From NCBI GenBank assembly GCA_004563195.1, contig SFTJ01000104.1:1-7421 (forward strand): a stretch of DNA of 7,421 nucleotides, read 5' to 3'. The notes below the pieces were generated by a model that saw only the letters and a list, made by a program, of their open reading frames with translations, did not search any database and was not told the origin of the DNA. How positions within the stretch are numbered: position 1 is the first letter of the stretch; each line of letters starts with the position of its first letter. Position numbers and translations under genes: made by a program. Positions 1 through 6,222 of the stretch are shown piece by piece. This stretch comes from a bacterium. Lineage in GTDB: Bacteria; Bacteroidota; Bacteroidia; Bacteroidales; Muribaculaceae.

Positions 1-19
1 CTATTAAAATAATTAACAA

Positions 20-301
20 ATGGAACTTTTTGGAAAATTGAACGGCCTTGAGCCGGTGAAATTCGGCCGGAGTCAGCACACCGGCAAGGAGTGGCAGGCT
101 CAGCGCTTCGAATTGCGAGCAACTTACAACGGCAAGGAAAACATCCTACCTCTAAGCGCGTGGGGCAACACTGTGGAACAACTAAAAGCCTTGCAGATTG
201 GCGACCTAATCAAGTGTTATTGCGAGCTTCGCGGCGAGGAGTACAATGGGAAGCGCTATGTGACTATCGAGTGCTCATTCGTCGAGCGCGTCCAGATCTG
301 A
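20..301 (+). CDS. DUF3127-like OB-fold small protein
   Basis: A 93-residue protein resembling the DUF3127 family of Bacteroidota and their phages, small OB-fold proteins thought to relate to single-stranded DNA binding. The family pattern is visible: an N-terminal strand with G-K-L, then SQHTGKEWQAQRFEL (about residues 18-32), a basic or polar stretch ending in LSAWG (45-49), L-KALQIGD (55-62) and REEYNGKRYVTIE near the end. The length is normal for the family. Such genes usually sit among phage replication or recombination genes, which suggests that the region left of the window is the early region. Only 19 AT-rich bases precede the start, so its promoter cannot be judged. A biochemical role is inferred from family only. 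Confidence 0.8.
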   Translation: MELFGKLNGLEPVKFGRSQHTGKEWQAQRFELRATYNGKENILPLSAWGNTVEQLKALQIGDLIKCYCELRGEEYNGKRYVTIECSFVERVQI

Positions 302-584
302 GCATCGACCTTCATCGAGGCGCTGCTCTTTAATGGCTGTGTCGTGAATGGCTACTGTTATGCAGAGATTGCGAAAGCATCGGATAAATGCCTCGATAAG
401 CACCTCGCGCGGCGCTGTGTGTGGAGTGTCGGAAGTGGAAGCACTCGGTGCCGGGGATGTGGACACGATCCATGCACGCCTTCCGCAGCGCCTCAAGGTT
501 AGAAAACGCGAATTCGGCAAGCCTTACATTGTAGGGCTTGCTCTCATATAGGTGGCGGTATCTTCTATAACGGTCAGTCGCCAT
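275..584 (-). pseudogene. Frameshifted small gene downstream of the RHH gene
   Basis: Unrecognised. Reading on the minus strand, an ATG at 584-582 lies inside the end of the RHH gene (11-base overlap), a layout typical of coupled gene pairs. The first frame (residues 1 to about 57) begins MATDRYRRYRHLYESK and reads like protein, but its last part, rich in H, S and G down to the stop at 330, does not. From about position 410 the +1 frame carries a convincing coding stretch, REVLIEAFIRCFRNL followed by an acidic tail, ending at 275; there, codons starting with G or A are clearly enriched. A one-base indel (or a programmed +1 shift) in the GC-only run near 406-415 would join them into one protein of about 100 residues. 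Its 3' end overlaps the tail of the DUF3127 gene. It could also be two unrelated shadows. Confidence 0.4.
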
Positions 585-741
585 TGATGAGAGTTTGGAG
601 TCCTTTACTTGTGAGTGCTCGCGCCACGTTGTTAGGCGATGTGCCGAGCTTAGCGGCGAGTTTTTTTAATTCCATTTCATCGCTGATGGACAAACGGAAG
701 CTAATAGGATCTTTTGCGCGTTTACGATTTAGTTCTGCCAT
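574..741 (-). CDS. Ribbon-helix-helix DNA-binding protein
   Basis: A 55-residue protein with the shape of an Arc/CopG-type ribbon-helix-helix factor. A basic N-terminus (NRKRAK) is followed by a strand, PISFRLS (12-18), a first helix, SDEMELKKLAAKLG (20-33), a turn at TSPNN, and a second helix, NVARALTSKGLQTLI (38-52). Such proteins bind DNA as dimers through the paired strands and commonly repress their own promoter or act as antitoxins. I start at the ATG at 741: an upstream in-frame ATG at 984 would add 81 residues antisense to the HNH gene and across the probable promoter. It runs opposite to all late genes, and its end overlaps a second small minus-strand gene. Target and role are inferred. 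Confidence 0.72.
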   Translation of the reverse strand: MAELNRKRAKDPISFRLSISDEMELKKLAAKLGTSPNNVARALTSKGLQTLINGD

Positions 742-750
742 AACATTAAG

Positions 751-778
751 TTTTTTGTTATACAAATATACGAAAAAA
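751..778. promoter_or_regulatory. AT-rich dyad, possible RHH operator
   Basis: A symmetric element: six T, two bases, TATA, four bases, TATA, two bases, six A. Each 14-base half matches the other's complement at 10 positions, centred between 764 and 765. It covers the candidate -7 box of the RHH gene and lies in the 54-base gap to the divergent HNH gene. Ribbon-helix-helix repressors often bind such symmetric sites over their own promoter. In AT-rich DNA this could be chance. Confidence 0.35.
763..770 (-). promoter_or_regulatory. Candidate Bacteroidota -7 box for the RHH gene
   Basis: On the minus strand this reads TATATTTG, an exact match to the Bacteroidota -7 consensus TAnnTTTG, 21 bases before the RHH start codon. 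No clear -33 TTTG lies upstream, so the match is partial and the region is AT-rich. Confidence 0.45.
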
Positions 779-795
779 TAATCATAAATTGCAGT

Positions 796-1098
796 ATGCC
801 AACGATTTATAAAATTAAAAAAACTAAAAAGCCGCATGTAATCGACCTTAAGCGCAAAGAGCGGCAAAAAATCTACCAAGATGTCAGGTGGCAGCGCCTC
901 CGAGTGGCTTACCTCGCCGACCATCCATTGTGCGAGGAGTGCCTCACCCATGGCGTGACTCGCGAGGCCGTTGATGTCCACCATGTCGTATCTTTTATGT
1001 CAGCCGAAGGAGTGGAGCGCATCGAGTTGGCGCTTAACTACGATAATCTCAAGGCATTGTGCAAAGAATGCCACCAGGCGCTACACAATAAGCGCTGA
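796..1098 (+). CDS. Phage HNH endonuclease
   Basis: A 100-residue HNH nuclease of the small phage type. It has a basic N-terminus (KIKKTKK), the RWQRLR segment (31-36), a first zinc pair C46-x2-C49 in PLCEECL, the double histidine VDVHHVV (H62, H63), N84 in NYDNLKALC, and a second zinc pair C89-x2-C92 followed by H93 and H97. These are the expected metal and catalytic positions. In HK97-like phages such genes usually sit just before the terminase genes and help with DNA packaging or end cutting. Here the next gene is a tail protein, which is unusual. Start ATG at 796 gives the normal family length. Divergent to the RHH gene across a 54-base gap; no clear promoter for it is visible. Confidence 0.9.
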   Translation: MPTIYKIKKTKKPHVIDLKRKERQKIYQDVRWQRLRVAYLADHPLCEECLTHGVTREAVDVHHVVSFMSAEGVERIELALNYDNLKALCKECHQALHNKR

Positions 1099-1099
1099 T

Positions 1100-1120
1100 G
1101 TATACAATTTTTGTCTTTTA
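1100..1120 (+). repeat. Left copy of imperfect direct repeat
   Basis: Begins GTATACA and contains TTGTCTT. It matches 6675-6695 at 18 of 21 positions without gaps (differences at offsets 8, 12 and 19). It lies between the HNH stop and the tail gene start; the other copy lies just before the capsid gene, so the pair brackets the tail-lysis block. Confidence 0.4.
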
Positions 1121-1125
1121 GATAT

Positions 1126-2511
1126 ATGGCGAAGATTCATAGAATACTACATAACGGGATGTACATCCTGCCCGAGACAGTCACCGACGCGGTGCTTGAC
1201 AATCAGATGCAGCGCACTCTCACCGAGCTGCTGAATGATAAGTTGAGCGCCGTGGATGATGATACCGCCCAGGGCGAGATAACCTTTGAGGCTGGATTGA
1301 CCGCCAATGGCAAGGGAGTGGTCGCAAGCAAAGTAGTCTCGGATTTTCTCGTGAGCATAGGCTTCACTCCGAATTTCGGCGGCTCGGGCTTTTCCTTGCA
1401 GATAGTCGATGGTAAGAGTTATCTCACTGTCGACAATGCCTATATAAGGAATAAAGCCACCTTCGACGAGTTGGAGATAAGGGAGGTAACTCACACCGGA
1501 GGGGTCGAAATAAAGTCACCGGCATCGTGTAAGATAGCCAATGTAGCCGACTATTATCCGCATATTGCATGGGTTGACGCCGATGGGCAAGAAATTATCG
1601 ACAAGGATGGCAATGCGTTCATGGTGATGAGCGCTGAGAGCACGGGGGGTAAGTGCTATTTCCGCGCGTCAGATGGCGAAAGAACGATATACAATGATTG
1701 GCGCGTAGGTGACCAAGCGTTGTGCCAGTCGTTTAATGTTCAAAGTGGCAGCCGCTACTATTGGAGGCGCGTTGTTGATGTTAGTGAAGCGCCCGAAAAT
1801 GGCTACCACTGGGTGGCGCTGAGCCTCACCGATGGCGAAGGGGACACACCCATGAGCGGCGATACTATTGTCTGCTTTGGATCTTCGTTGATGGATAGAC
1901 AAGCGGCTATAATAATGGCAGCCAACGGCACCGACGCACCGTGCTTCGTTCAGCTCAAGGGTATAAGCGGCTATTTGGTGGATGAAAGCAATGTTGTTAC
2001 GCTTTTGTCGCCGACAAAAAATATCATTAAGGGACATCAAATTGTGATGATGTCAGAAGATGGAGAAAAGGATGTGGCGGCTGAGTTTAGAGTTCAGAGC
2101 GACATGATTTCATCCGTTGTCGAAGCTACGAGTGCCGAATTTGGGGAGGTTAGGAGCGAAATCACGCAGACCGCCGACAACATTCGCTTACAAGTCGGCG
2201 AAGCGGGCATAAACCTCGATAATAAAAACATCACTCTGACGGCTAGTAAGACTACGATTAATGGTGACCTTGCAGTAAGCGTTGTAAAGTGCTACTACGA
2301 TGAAGCAAAAACACAACTACGGAGCGCATACAACGGCAATGGAGATGGCACGATTGTGTATTACTATCCCAACGGACAAGTGATGCGCCAAGATAGTTTT
2401 GTCACGGACACCTCGGGCAATGTCCTTGGTATGCGAACTACATACTACAAAGCAGATGGCTCGGTGGCTTGGGTGTTGAGCGAGGGCGGTATTCAGACAA
2501 CGCTCGCTTAG
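1126..2511 (+). CDS. Phage tail structural protein (minor tail/fibre)
   Basis: A 461-residue tail protein of a kind common in Bacteroides phages. A short N-terminal segment (MAKIHRILHNGMYILPETV) leads to DDTAQGEITFEAGL (44-58), then YIRNKATFDELEIREVTHTGG (107-126) and KSPAS. A beta-rich domain follows with YNDWRVGDQALCQSFNV (189-205), RYYWRRVV, MSGDTIVCFGS, and DRQAAIIMAANGTDAPCF (257-274). Residues about 318-382 resemble a helical tail-tip linker (FRVQSDMISSVV, EITQTADNIRL). The C-terminus (about 389-452) is tyrosine-rich with YYPNGQ and YYKADGS, reminiscent of MORN_2-like repeats. In related phages this layout is often the C-terminal part of a larger tail protein, so it may be a short version. 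I prefer ATG 1126 over TTG 1111, which lies in the direct repeat. Precise position in the virion is unknown. Confidence 0.78.
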   Translation: MAKIHRILHNGMYILPETVTDAVLDNQMQRTLTELLNDKLSAVDDDTAQGEITFEAGLTANGKGVVASKVVSDFLVSIGFTPNFGGSGFSLQIVDGKSYLTVDNAYIRNKATFDELEIREVTHTGGVEIKSPASCKIANVADYYPHIAWVDADGQEIIDKDGNAFMVMSAESTGGKCYFRASDGERTIYNDWRVGDQALCQSFNVQSGSRYYWRRVVDVSEAPENGYHWVALSLTDGEGDTPMSGDTIVCFGSSLMDRQAAIIMAANGTDAPCFVQLKGISGYLVDESNVVTLLSPTKNIIKGHQIVMMSEDGEKDVAAEFRVQSDMISSVVEATSAEFGEVRSEITQTADNIRLQVGEAGINLDNKNITLTASKTTINGDLAVSVVKCYYDEAKTQLRSAYNGNGDGTIVYYYPNGQVMRQDSFVTDTSGNVLGMRTTYYKADGSVAWVLSEGGIQTTLA

Positions 2512-2521
2512 CACTACAACG

Positions 2522-2842
2522 ATGATGGATATTTGTAAGCAGTACCTTGGAGAGGCTATGCGATACTTTAGCAGTTCTCAGTTCTCTCGCTTTGTTTCGC
2601 AGAGCGGTAACTTCAAGGCATATAACGGCAAGGTGGCGAAAGGTCTTAAATCAAGCGAAATCCCGACATCGGTTACACTTTATTCGGGTGTGTTGGTGTA
2701 TAGCATTGAACTTGTAGAAGATGGAGTGATGCCCGTCTATCAAGTAGCATACGAGCAAGTTAACGACCAAGTTACGACTGAATTTGGTCAGGTGAGCGCA
2801 ATATTGACTAAAAAATTTAATTCATTTGGAGAAATTAATTAA
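2522..2842 (+). CDS. Unknown small tail-module protein
   Basis: A 106-residue protein I do not recognise. It has a helical-looking N-terminus (CKQYLGEAMRYFSSSQFSRFV) followed by alternating hydrophobic strands (SVTLYSGVLVYSIELVED, then VMPVYQVAYEQV) and a polar end. There is no signal peptide or membrane segment. Two adjacent ATG codons (2522 and 2525) could serve as start. It sits 10 bases after the tail gene and 12 bases before the tail-fibre-like gene, so it is surely co-transcribed with them; a small virion component or assembly factor for the tail tip is a guess from position only. Confidence 0.65.
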   Translation: MMDICKQYLGEAMRYFSSSQFSRFVSQSGNFKAYNGKVAKGLKSSEIPTSVTLYSGVLVYSIELVEDGVMPVYQVAYEQVNDQVTTEFGQVSAILTKKFNSFGEIN

Positions 2843-2854
2843 AAACGAGAATAT

Positions 2855-4321
2855 ATGGCATATAATTCAAAATTTACCGGGGCGCAAATTGATGCGCTGC
2901 TCGACGCATCAGAAGCGATGCGGACGAGCAAAGAAGATGTCGCCAATAAGGTGACAAGCATCAACGCAGACGCAGATGACACGCATTATCCGAGCGCTAA
3001 GGCGGTGTGGAACGCAATAGAGGACAAGTTCTGGTACGGAATCGAAAAGGATACAACTGTGTCTACACCTACTTGCACACGAATCGGCAATATGGACTAT
3101 CATCGGACACTGCCCGTGCATTCGTTGATGCGTGGCTGTCTGCTTGCCGACGATGGCAGCGTGAATAAATACCTTGACCCCGACGATTGGACTAACGAGG
3201 TTAGAGATGGCAGCCAAGGACAAGTGATGATGGAGATTCCTCGCCATTTCCGCAAGTGCGAAACGGATGGCAACATCATCCGTGTGAAGCTCTCTTTACT
3301 GCCATTATACGGCTTCATTGAGATTCCGAAGATGTATGTGTCGGCATATGAAGCGAGCATTGAACGCTCAACGGGCAAGCTCTGCTCTGTTGTGAATGAG
3401 GCGACAGACTACAGAGGCGGCAACAACAACGCCAACTATGACGGCACATATCGCTCATTCTTGGGTCGCCCCGCGACTTCGATCAGCCGCACGGCGTTCC
3501 GCACAGCAGCCCGAAAGCGCAAGAGCGGAAGCAGCGAATGGAACTGTTACCTGTATCAGGTTCACAAAGCCCTTTTTTGGCTCTTCACGGTTGAATACGC
3601 CACACTCAACTCTCAGGCGGCTTTCAACGCCGAACTGACCTCTGAGGGCTACCGTCAAGGCGGTCTCGGAGCAGGCGTGTCTGATTGGTCAAGCTCAGAC
3701 TGGTCAAACTTCAACGGTTATTACCCGTTCGTCCCTTGCGGTCACACAGACACCCTCGGCAACAGCACAGGCGTTGTGGCTTATACCGCCTATAACGCAG
3801 ACGGTTCAGAGTTGAAGACCTCAAACATTCCCCGTTACAGAGGCGTTGAGAACCCGTTCGGTCATATTTGGAAATGGACTGACGGTATCAACGTGCGTAT
3901 CAGCCCAACAGAAGCAAACGGCGGCGACAACCTCTCAAAGGTCTTTGTTTGTGAAGACCCGTCAAAGCTGAACGACACCAACTATAACGGCTATAAGCAC
4001 GTTGGCAATGGAGCACGCACAGAGGGCTTTGTGAAAGAAATCATCTTCGGCGAAGAGGGCGAAATCATGCCGTCTCTTGTCGGCGGCGGTTCGACTCAGT
4101 TCTTCTGTGACTATCACTACACGAACATTCCAACAACAGAAACGTTGCGTGGCGTGCTGTTAGGCGGTCTTGCTGATAGCGGTGCGGTTGGCGGTCTCGC
4201 CTTTGCGAGCTCGGCTGCCGCACCCTCGTATTCGTTTACGTCCTTCGGGTCTCGCCTTTGCTTTATCCCCTCGGAATTCGAAATGATTAAAAATGAATTA
4301 TATGAAAACATATTACGATGA
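2855..4321 (+). CDS. Tail-fibre-like protein, probable DGR variable protein (C-type-lectin/FGE-like fold)
   Basis: A 488-residue protein with two parts. Residues 1-58 are a phage tail adaptor (YNSKFTGAQIDALLD, then VTSINADADDTHYPSAKAVWNAIED), a motif common in Bacteroides tail fibres. The rest looks like a C-type-lectin or formylglycine-generating-enzyme-like domain: IPKMYVSAYEAS (157-168), YRGGNNNANYDGTYRSFLGRP (186-206), ISRTAFR, NPFGHIWKWTDG (333-344), and an end with RGVLLGG (432-438) and FGSRLCFIP (464-472). This is the architecture of retroelement-diversified receptor-binding proteins, with variable residues near the C-terminus. The start at 2855 keeps the adaptor intact. Asparagine codon use changes abruptly after residue 189 (20 AAC to 1 AAT in 190-424), suggesting a domain swap. 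Likely role: host receptor binding. The fold is from family recognition; diversification is inferred. Confidence 0.75.
   Translation: MAYNSKFTGAQIDALLDASEAMRTSKEDVANKVTSINADADDTHYPSAKAVWNAIEDKFWYGIEKDTTVSTPTCTRIGNMDYHRTLPVHSLMRGCLLADDGSVNKYLDPDDWTNEVRDGSQGQVMMEIPRHFRKCETDGNIIRVKLSLLPLYGFIEIPKMYVSAYEASIERSTGKLCSVVNEATDYRGGNNNANYDGTYRSFLGRPATSISRTAFRTAARKRKSGSSEWNCYLYQVHKALFWLFTVEYATLNSQAAFNAELTSEGYRQGGLGAGVSDWSSSDWSNFNGYYPFVPCGHTDTLGNSTGVVAYTAYNADGSELKTSNIPRYRGVENPFGHIWKWTDGINVRISPTEANGGDNLSKVFVCEDPSKLNDTNYNGYKHVGNGARTEGFVKEIIFGEEGEIMPSLVGGGSTQFFCDYHYTNIPTTETLRGVLLGGLADSGAVGGLAFASSAAAPSYSFTSFGSRLCFIPSEFEMIKNELYENILR
4148..4270 (+). other. Candidate DGR variable region (VR)
   Basis: Codons 432-472 of the fibre gene. 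Putatively variable residues sit in a constant frame: L439, D441, S442, V445, F450, S452, A454, A455, Y459, F461, S463 and F464. Their codons (CTT, GAT, AGC, GTT, TTT, AGC, GCT, GCC, TAT, TTT, TCC, TTC) could all arise from AAT, AAC, TAT or ATC template codons by adenine mutation. The 459/461/463 alternation fits one face of a strand. The constant end, GSRLCFIP, matches the usual VR border style. No template copy is found in the window. Confidence 0.55.
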
Positions 4322-4670
4322 AAAACCTGCCATTATTGAGGCAGTTGGGAACGGTGGTTGGCACTACCGCTGGGCAATAAAAGAGATACAGTTTGAGAGT
4401 GAGGATGCACCACGCACCCAATGGGAGTGTGAGCAAGTGATTGTCTATGCTCCGCTTACGAGCAACAAGATTGTGCAAGTGGTCATTGCCGAGGTGTGGG
4501 GGTTGGACATTGAAAACAAGATGCTCAACGAATACAACGGGGCAAACTTGGGTGTCTACGATGAAGCTACGGCAGCAGATAAGATTGCCAAGTACAAGGC
4601 ATTCCTCAAGGAGCGCAATGCACTTAAAGCACAAGTAGACAGCGACTGCAAGGAGGCAGGCATCAAATGA
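4302..4670 (+). CDS. Conserved small phage protein following the tail fibre
   Basis: A 122-residue soluble protein of a type I associate with the gene just downstream of such tail fibres in Bacteroides phages; function unknown. The N-terminal half is a small beta-rich unit (YYDEKPAIIEAVGNGGWHYRW, then QWECEQVIVYAPLT); the second half is helical (KIVQVVIAEVWG, LNEYNGANLG, and a basic-acidic helix KIAKYKAFLKERNALKAQV at 94-112). Its start overlaps the end of the fibre gene by 20 bases (ATG 4302) or 29 bases (ATG 4293); I prefer 4302 because MKTYYDEKP looks like the family's usual start. The overlap implies translational coupling with the fibre protein, fitting an assembly helper or a bound partner, but this is inferred from position. 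Confidence 0.7.
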   Translation: MKTYYDEKPAIIEAVGNGGWHYRWAIKEIQFESEDAPRTQWECEQVIVYAPLTSNKIVQVVIAEVWGLDIENKMLNEYNGANLGVYDEATAADKIAKYKAFLKERNALKAQVDSDCKEAGIK

Positions 4671-4975
4671 GCGACAGCACTAAGCATCTATTAGTCTGTG
4701 CCACCACATCGGCATTAGCATCATTAGGCATTGCACTCTTGGTGTGGGTGTCACTTGTGGTAACATCTTGTCAAGAACTGATGGAGCATTTGCTTGCGCC
4801 CGTGTGGTTTGCTGGACTCGCTTGTGCTTTGGCAATGGGCATCGGTAAAGAATATGGTGACGAATGTGCCGAAGGCAATGAGTGGTCTTGGGATGATATT
4901 GCAGCCGACATTGTCGGTGCTATAATTGGTTCAAGTCTAATTTGTGGAATTATAAAAATTATATTAGTATGTTAG
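4667..4975 (+). CDS. Three-helix membrane protein of the lysis cassette
   Basis: A 102-residue membrane protein. Three hydrophobic segments are visible, about 7-34, 42-60 and 78-102. Between the second and third lies a polar, acidic motif, GIGKEYGDECAEGNEWSWDDIAADIVGAIIG (58-88), with the spaced K-E-x2-D, G-N and D-x2-A-D-x2-G pattern that recalls YfiM/DUF2279-type small envelope proteins. The start codon overlaps the previous stop as ATGA, and its own end overlaps the next small gene by 7 bases, so it is coupled on both sides. Location before a holin suggests a part in lysis, such as a holin partner or antiholin; this is not shown by the sequence. Confidence 0.65.
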   Translation: MSDSTKHLLVCATTSALASLGIALLVWVSLVVTSCQELMEHLLAPVWFAGLACALAMGIGKEYGDECAEGNEWSWDDIAADIVGAIIGSSLICGIIKIILVC

Positions 4976-5085
4976 CGAAAATTAAAAAAATCGTTTACAA
5001 AGCACTACCCTATGCTATGGGTGCTTGTGCTGTTGCGTTAATTGGAGTATTTTTACTTTGCATTTGGTCATTGATATTTGAATAA
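4969..5085 (+). CDS. 38-residue single-span membrane peptide
   Basis: A very short gene: a basic N-terminus, MLAKIKKIVYK, then one hydrophobic span (about residues 13-36) ending WSLIFE. It starts 7 bases inside the preceding gene and stops one base before the holin ATG, so it fills the space exactly between two cassette genes. A charged cytoplasmic start plus one membrane span is the shape of small holin regulators or pinholin-like peptides, but the sequence alone does not identify a family. Its length and end-to-end packing make it likely real. Confidence 0.55.
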   Translation: MLAKIKKIVYKALPYAMGACAVALIGVFLLCIWSLIFE

Positions 5086-5086
5086 A

Positions 5087-5536
5087 ATGGAGCATTTGAT
5101 TTCAATGACCTACGATTTTGTGAACCAACACTTAATGGCGCACATCTTGCTCATCACATTGGCTTCTGCAATGATGATAGTGGCAATGACAGTCGATTTG
5201 GTGTTTGGAGTGTATAAGGCAAAGCAACTTGGCGAGGCAACAACAAGCACAGGACTCAAGAAAACTTGCGAGAAAGCACGCAAGTATTTTTCGCCATTTA
5301 TGGTGCTGGTGTGCATCGATTTGCTTTCCTCGGTTATCAGTCCTGCTCCTGCGTTCTCGCTCTTGTGGGCGAGTTATTGCATTTTTTGTGAGTTCATTTC
5401 CGTTCGCGAAAAGGCTTGGAAAAAAGCAGAGTTGCGTAAGCAAGAGCGCACGATGAGCATCATTCTTGAGAACAAGGATGACATTGCGAAGATGATTGCA
5501 GAGTTGATAAAAAAGCAGTCCGATGGAAATGCTTGA
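5087..5536 (+). CDS. Phage holin (phage_holin_4 / toxin-secretion type)
   Basis: A 149-residue membrane protein of the phage holin family related to TcdE and BlyA (Pfam Phage_holin_4 type). Hydrophobic spans lie at about 18-41, 69-86 and 88-105. The family block between spans is visible: DLVFGVYKAKQLGEATTSTGLKKT (37-60), then KYFSPFMVLVCIDLLSSV and YCIFCEFISVREKA (97-110). The C-terminus is a charged cytoplasmic helix. Holins collect in the inner membrane and open it at a set time so that the endolysin can reach the cell wall. I start at ATG 5087, two bases after the TAA of the peptide before it, rather than at TTG 5078, which would overlap it. The M15 endolysin gene follows after 103 bases. 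Confidence 0.85.
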   Translation: MEHLISMTYDFVNQHLMAHILLITLASAMMIVAMTVDLVFGVYKAKQLGEATTSTGLKKTCEKARKYFSPFMVLVCIDLLSSVISPAPAFSLLWASYCIFCEFISVREKAWKKAELRKQERTMSIILENKDDIAKMIAELIKKQSDGNA

Positions 5537-5639
5537 CTATTAATTATAGTAAGAACCGACTTTCGCAAGCCAGCCCTTTCAGTTGTTCGTTTTTGCACAA
5601 GTGTGCTTTACAAAATTAATCAAATAAAACGATATAACA
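5537..5639. other. Holin-endolysin gap
   Basis: The only gap over 100 bases inside the lysis cassette. It holds a small hairpin at its left edge (ACTAT at 5536-5540 pairing with ATAGT at 5546-5550) with no T-run after it, so it is not a convincing terminator. I see no plus-strand TAnnTTTG box and no gene. A minus-strand TAATTTTG match near 5610-5617 has no gene to serve. Confidence 0.4.
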
Positions 5640-6083
5640 ATGACATATTTTACAATATCTGAGTTAATAGCCTCCGACACCGCCAAAACGAAAGGCATAG
5701 ACAATTCGCCAACAACTGCGGTGCGTGCTAATCTTGTGGCTCTCATAGAAACCCTTTTAGACCCATTAAGGGAGGCGTGGAAAAGTCCTATCAAGGTGAC
5801 AAGTGGTTACCGATGCGGCGTGCTTAATAGAGCGGTGGGTGGTTCAAGCACATCAGCACACCTATACGGATGCGCTGCGGACATCGTGCCGCTCAATGGT
5901 AAGATTGCCGAGTTCAAGGCGTTTTGCAAAAACTATTTCAATACTCGCCGACATTTGTTCGACCAAGTTATATTGGAAGATGATGGCAAGAGAGAATGGG
6001 TGCATATTGGACTCAAAACGAAAGACGGAAGAAAGCGAGGTCAACTGATGGAGTATAAAAATAATCGTTACACCTACCTATGA
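5640..6083 (+). CDS. M15-family peptidase endolysin
   Basis: A 147-residue enzyme of the peptidase M15 (D-Ala-D-Ala carboxypeptidase-like) family, a frequent phage endolysin that cuts peptide bonds in peptidoglycan. The signature is complete: SGYRCGVLNRAVGG (55-68), SAHLYGCAADI (72-82) giving zinc ligands H74 and D81, a FDQVILE strand (107-113), and EWVHIGL (119-125) giving the third ligand H122. The length is that of a single catalytic domain; there is no extra cell-wall-binding domain. No signal peptide is visible, so it should need the upstream holin to leave the cytoplasm. Its stop overlaps the start of the next small gene as ATGA. Confidence 0.93.
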   Translation: MTYFTISELIASDTAKTKGIDNSPTTAVRANLVALIETLLDPLREAWKSPIKVTSGYRCGVLNRAVGGSSTSAHLYGCAADIVPLNGKIAEFKAFCKNYFNTRRHLFDQVILEDDGKREWVHIGLKTKDGRKRGQLMEYKNNRYTYL

Positions 6084-6220
6084 GATTGCTCGACGACATA
6101 TTGATAGGCTTGATGATTGCCGCCTATGTGGTGCTTATCGGCATCGTGTGGGGCATCGACAAGGTGCGTGCGCTCCTTGGCAAGGAGTCGCTGCTTGATA
6201 GGTGGACTAATACTTGGTAA
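6080..6220 (+). CDS. 46-residue single-span membrane peptide
   Basis: A short gene starting at an ATG that overlaps the endolysin stop (ATGA). The product begins MRLLDDILIGLMIAAYVVLI, with one hydrophobic span at about residues 7-25, followed by a basic, tryptophan-containing tail (DKVRALLGKE, DRWTNTW). It ends two bases before the lipoprotein gene. Position between endolysin and spanin candidate suggests a lysis accessory role. I recognise no family; its support is the coupled start and the filled gap. Confidence 0.55.
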   Translation: MRLLDDILIGLMIAAYVVLIGIVWGIDKVRALLGKESLLDRWTNTW

Positions 6221-6222
6221 AG

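Noticed and set aside
348..551. Plus-strand open frame of 67 codons
   Set aside because: Its codon pattern is not bad, but it is triplet-aligned with the minus-strand gene, so good statistics can be mirrored. The minus frame at 275-410 reads better, and the minus start is coupled to the RHH gene.
584..781. Plus-strand open frame of 65 codons
   Set aside because: It is antisense to the RHH gene and runs across its promoter; the product shows no family features.
742..984. Longer form of the RHH gene starting at 984 on the minus strand
   Set aside because: The extra 81 residues are antisense to the HNH gene, are not RHH-like, and cover the likely promoter; the ATG at 741 gives a normal RHH length.
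3408..3440. Asparagine-rich stretch considered as a template repeat
   Set aside because: It is AAC-rich but does not match 4148-4270 at the non-adenine positions; it is a constant motif of the fold.
3396..3658. Open frames on both strands inside the fibre gene
   Set aside because: Out-of-frame shadows of the AAC-rich part of the fibre gene, with arginine-rich or low-complexity products.
3683..3712. Short tandem repeat encoding DWSSS-DWSNF
   Set aside because: Two 15-base units match at only about 11 positions; this looks like a normal motif of the protein fold rather than a recent duplication.
5110..5456. Open frames on both strands inside the holin gene
   Set aside because: Shadows of the holin, which has clear family motifs in its own frame.
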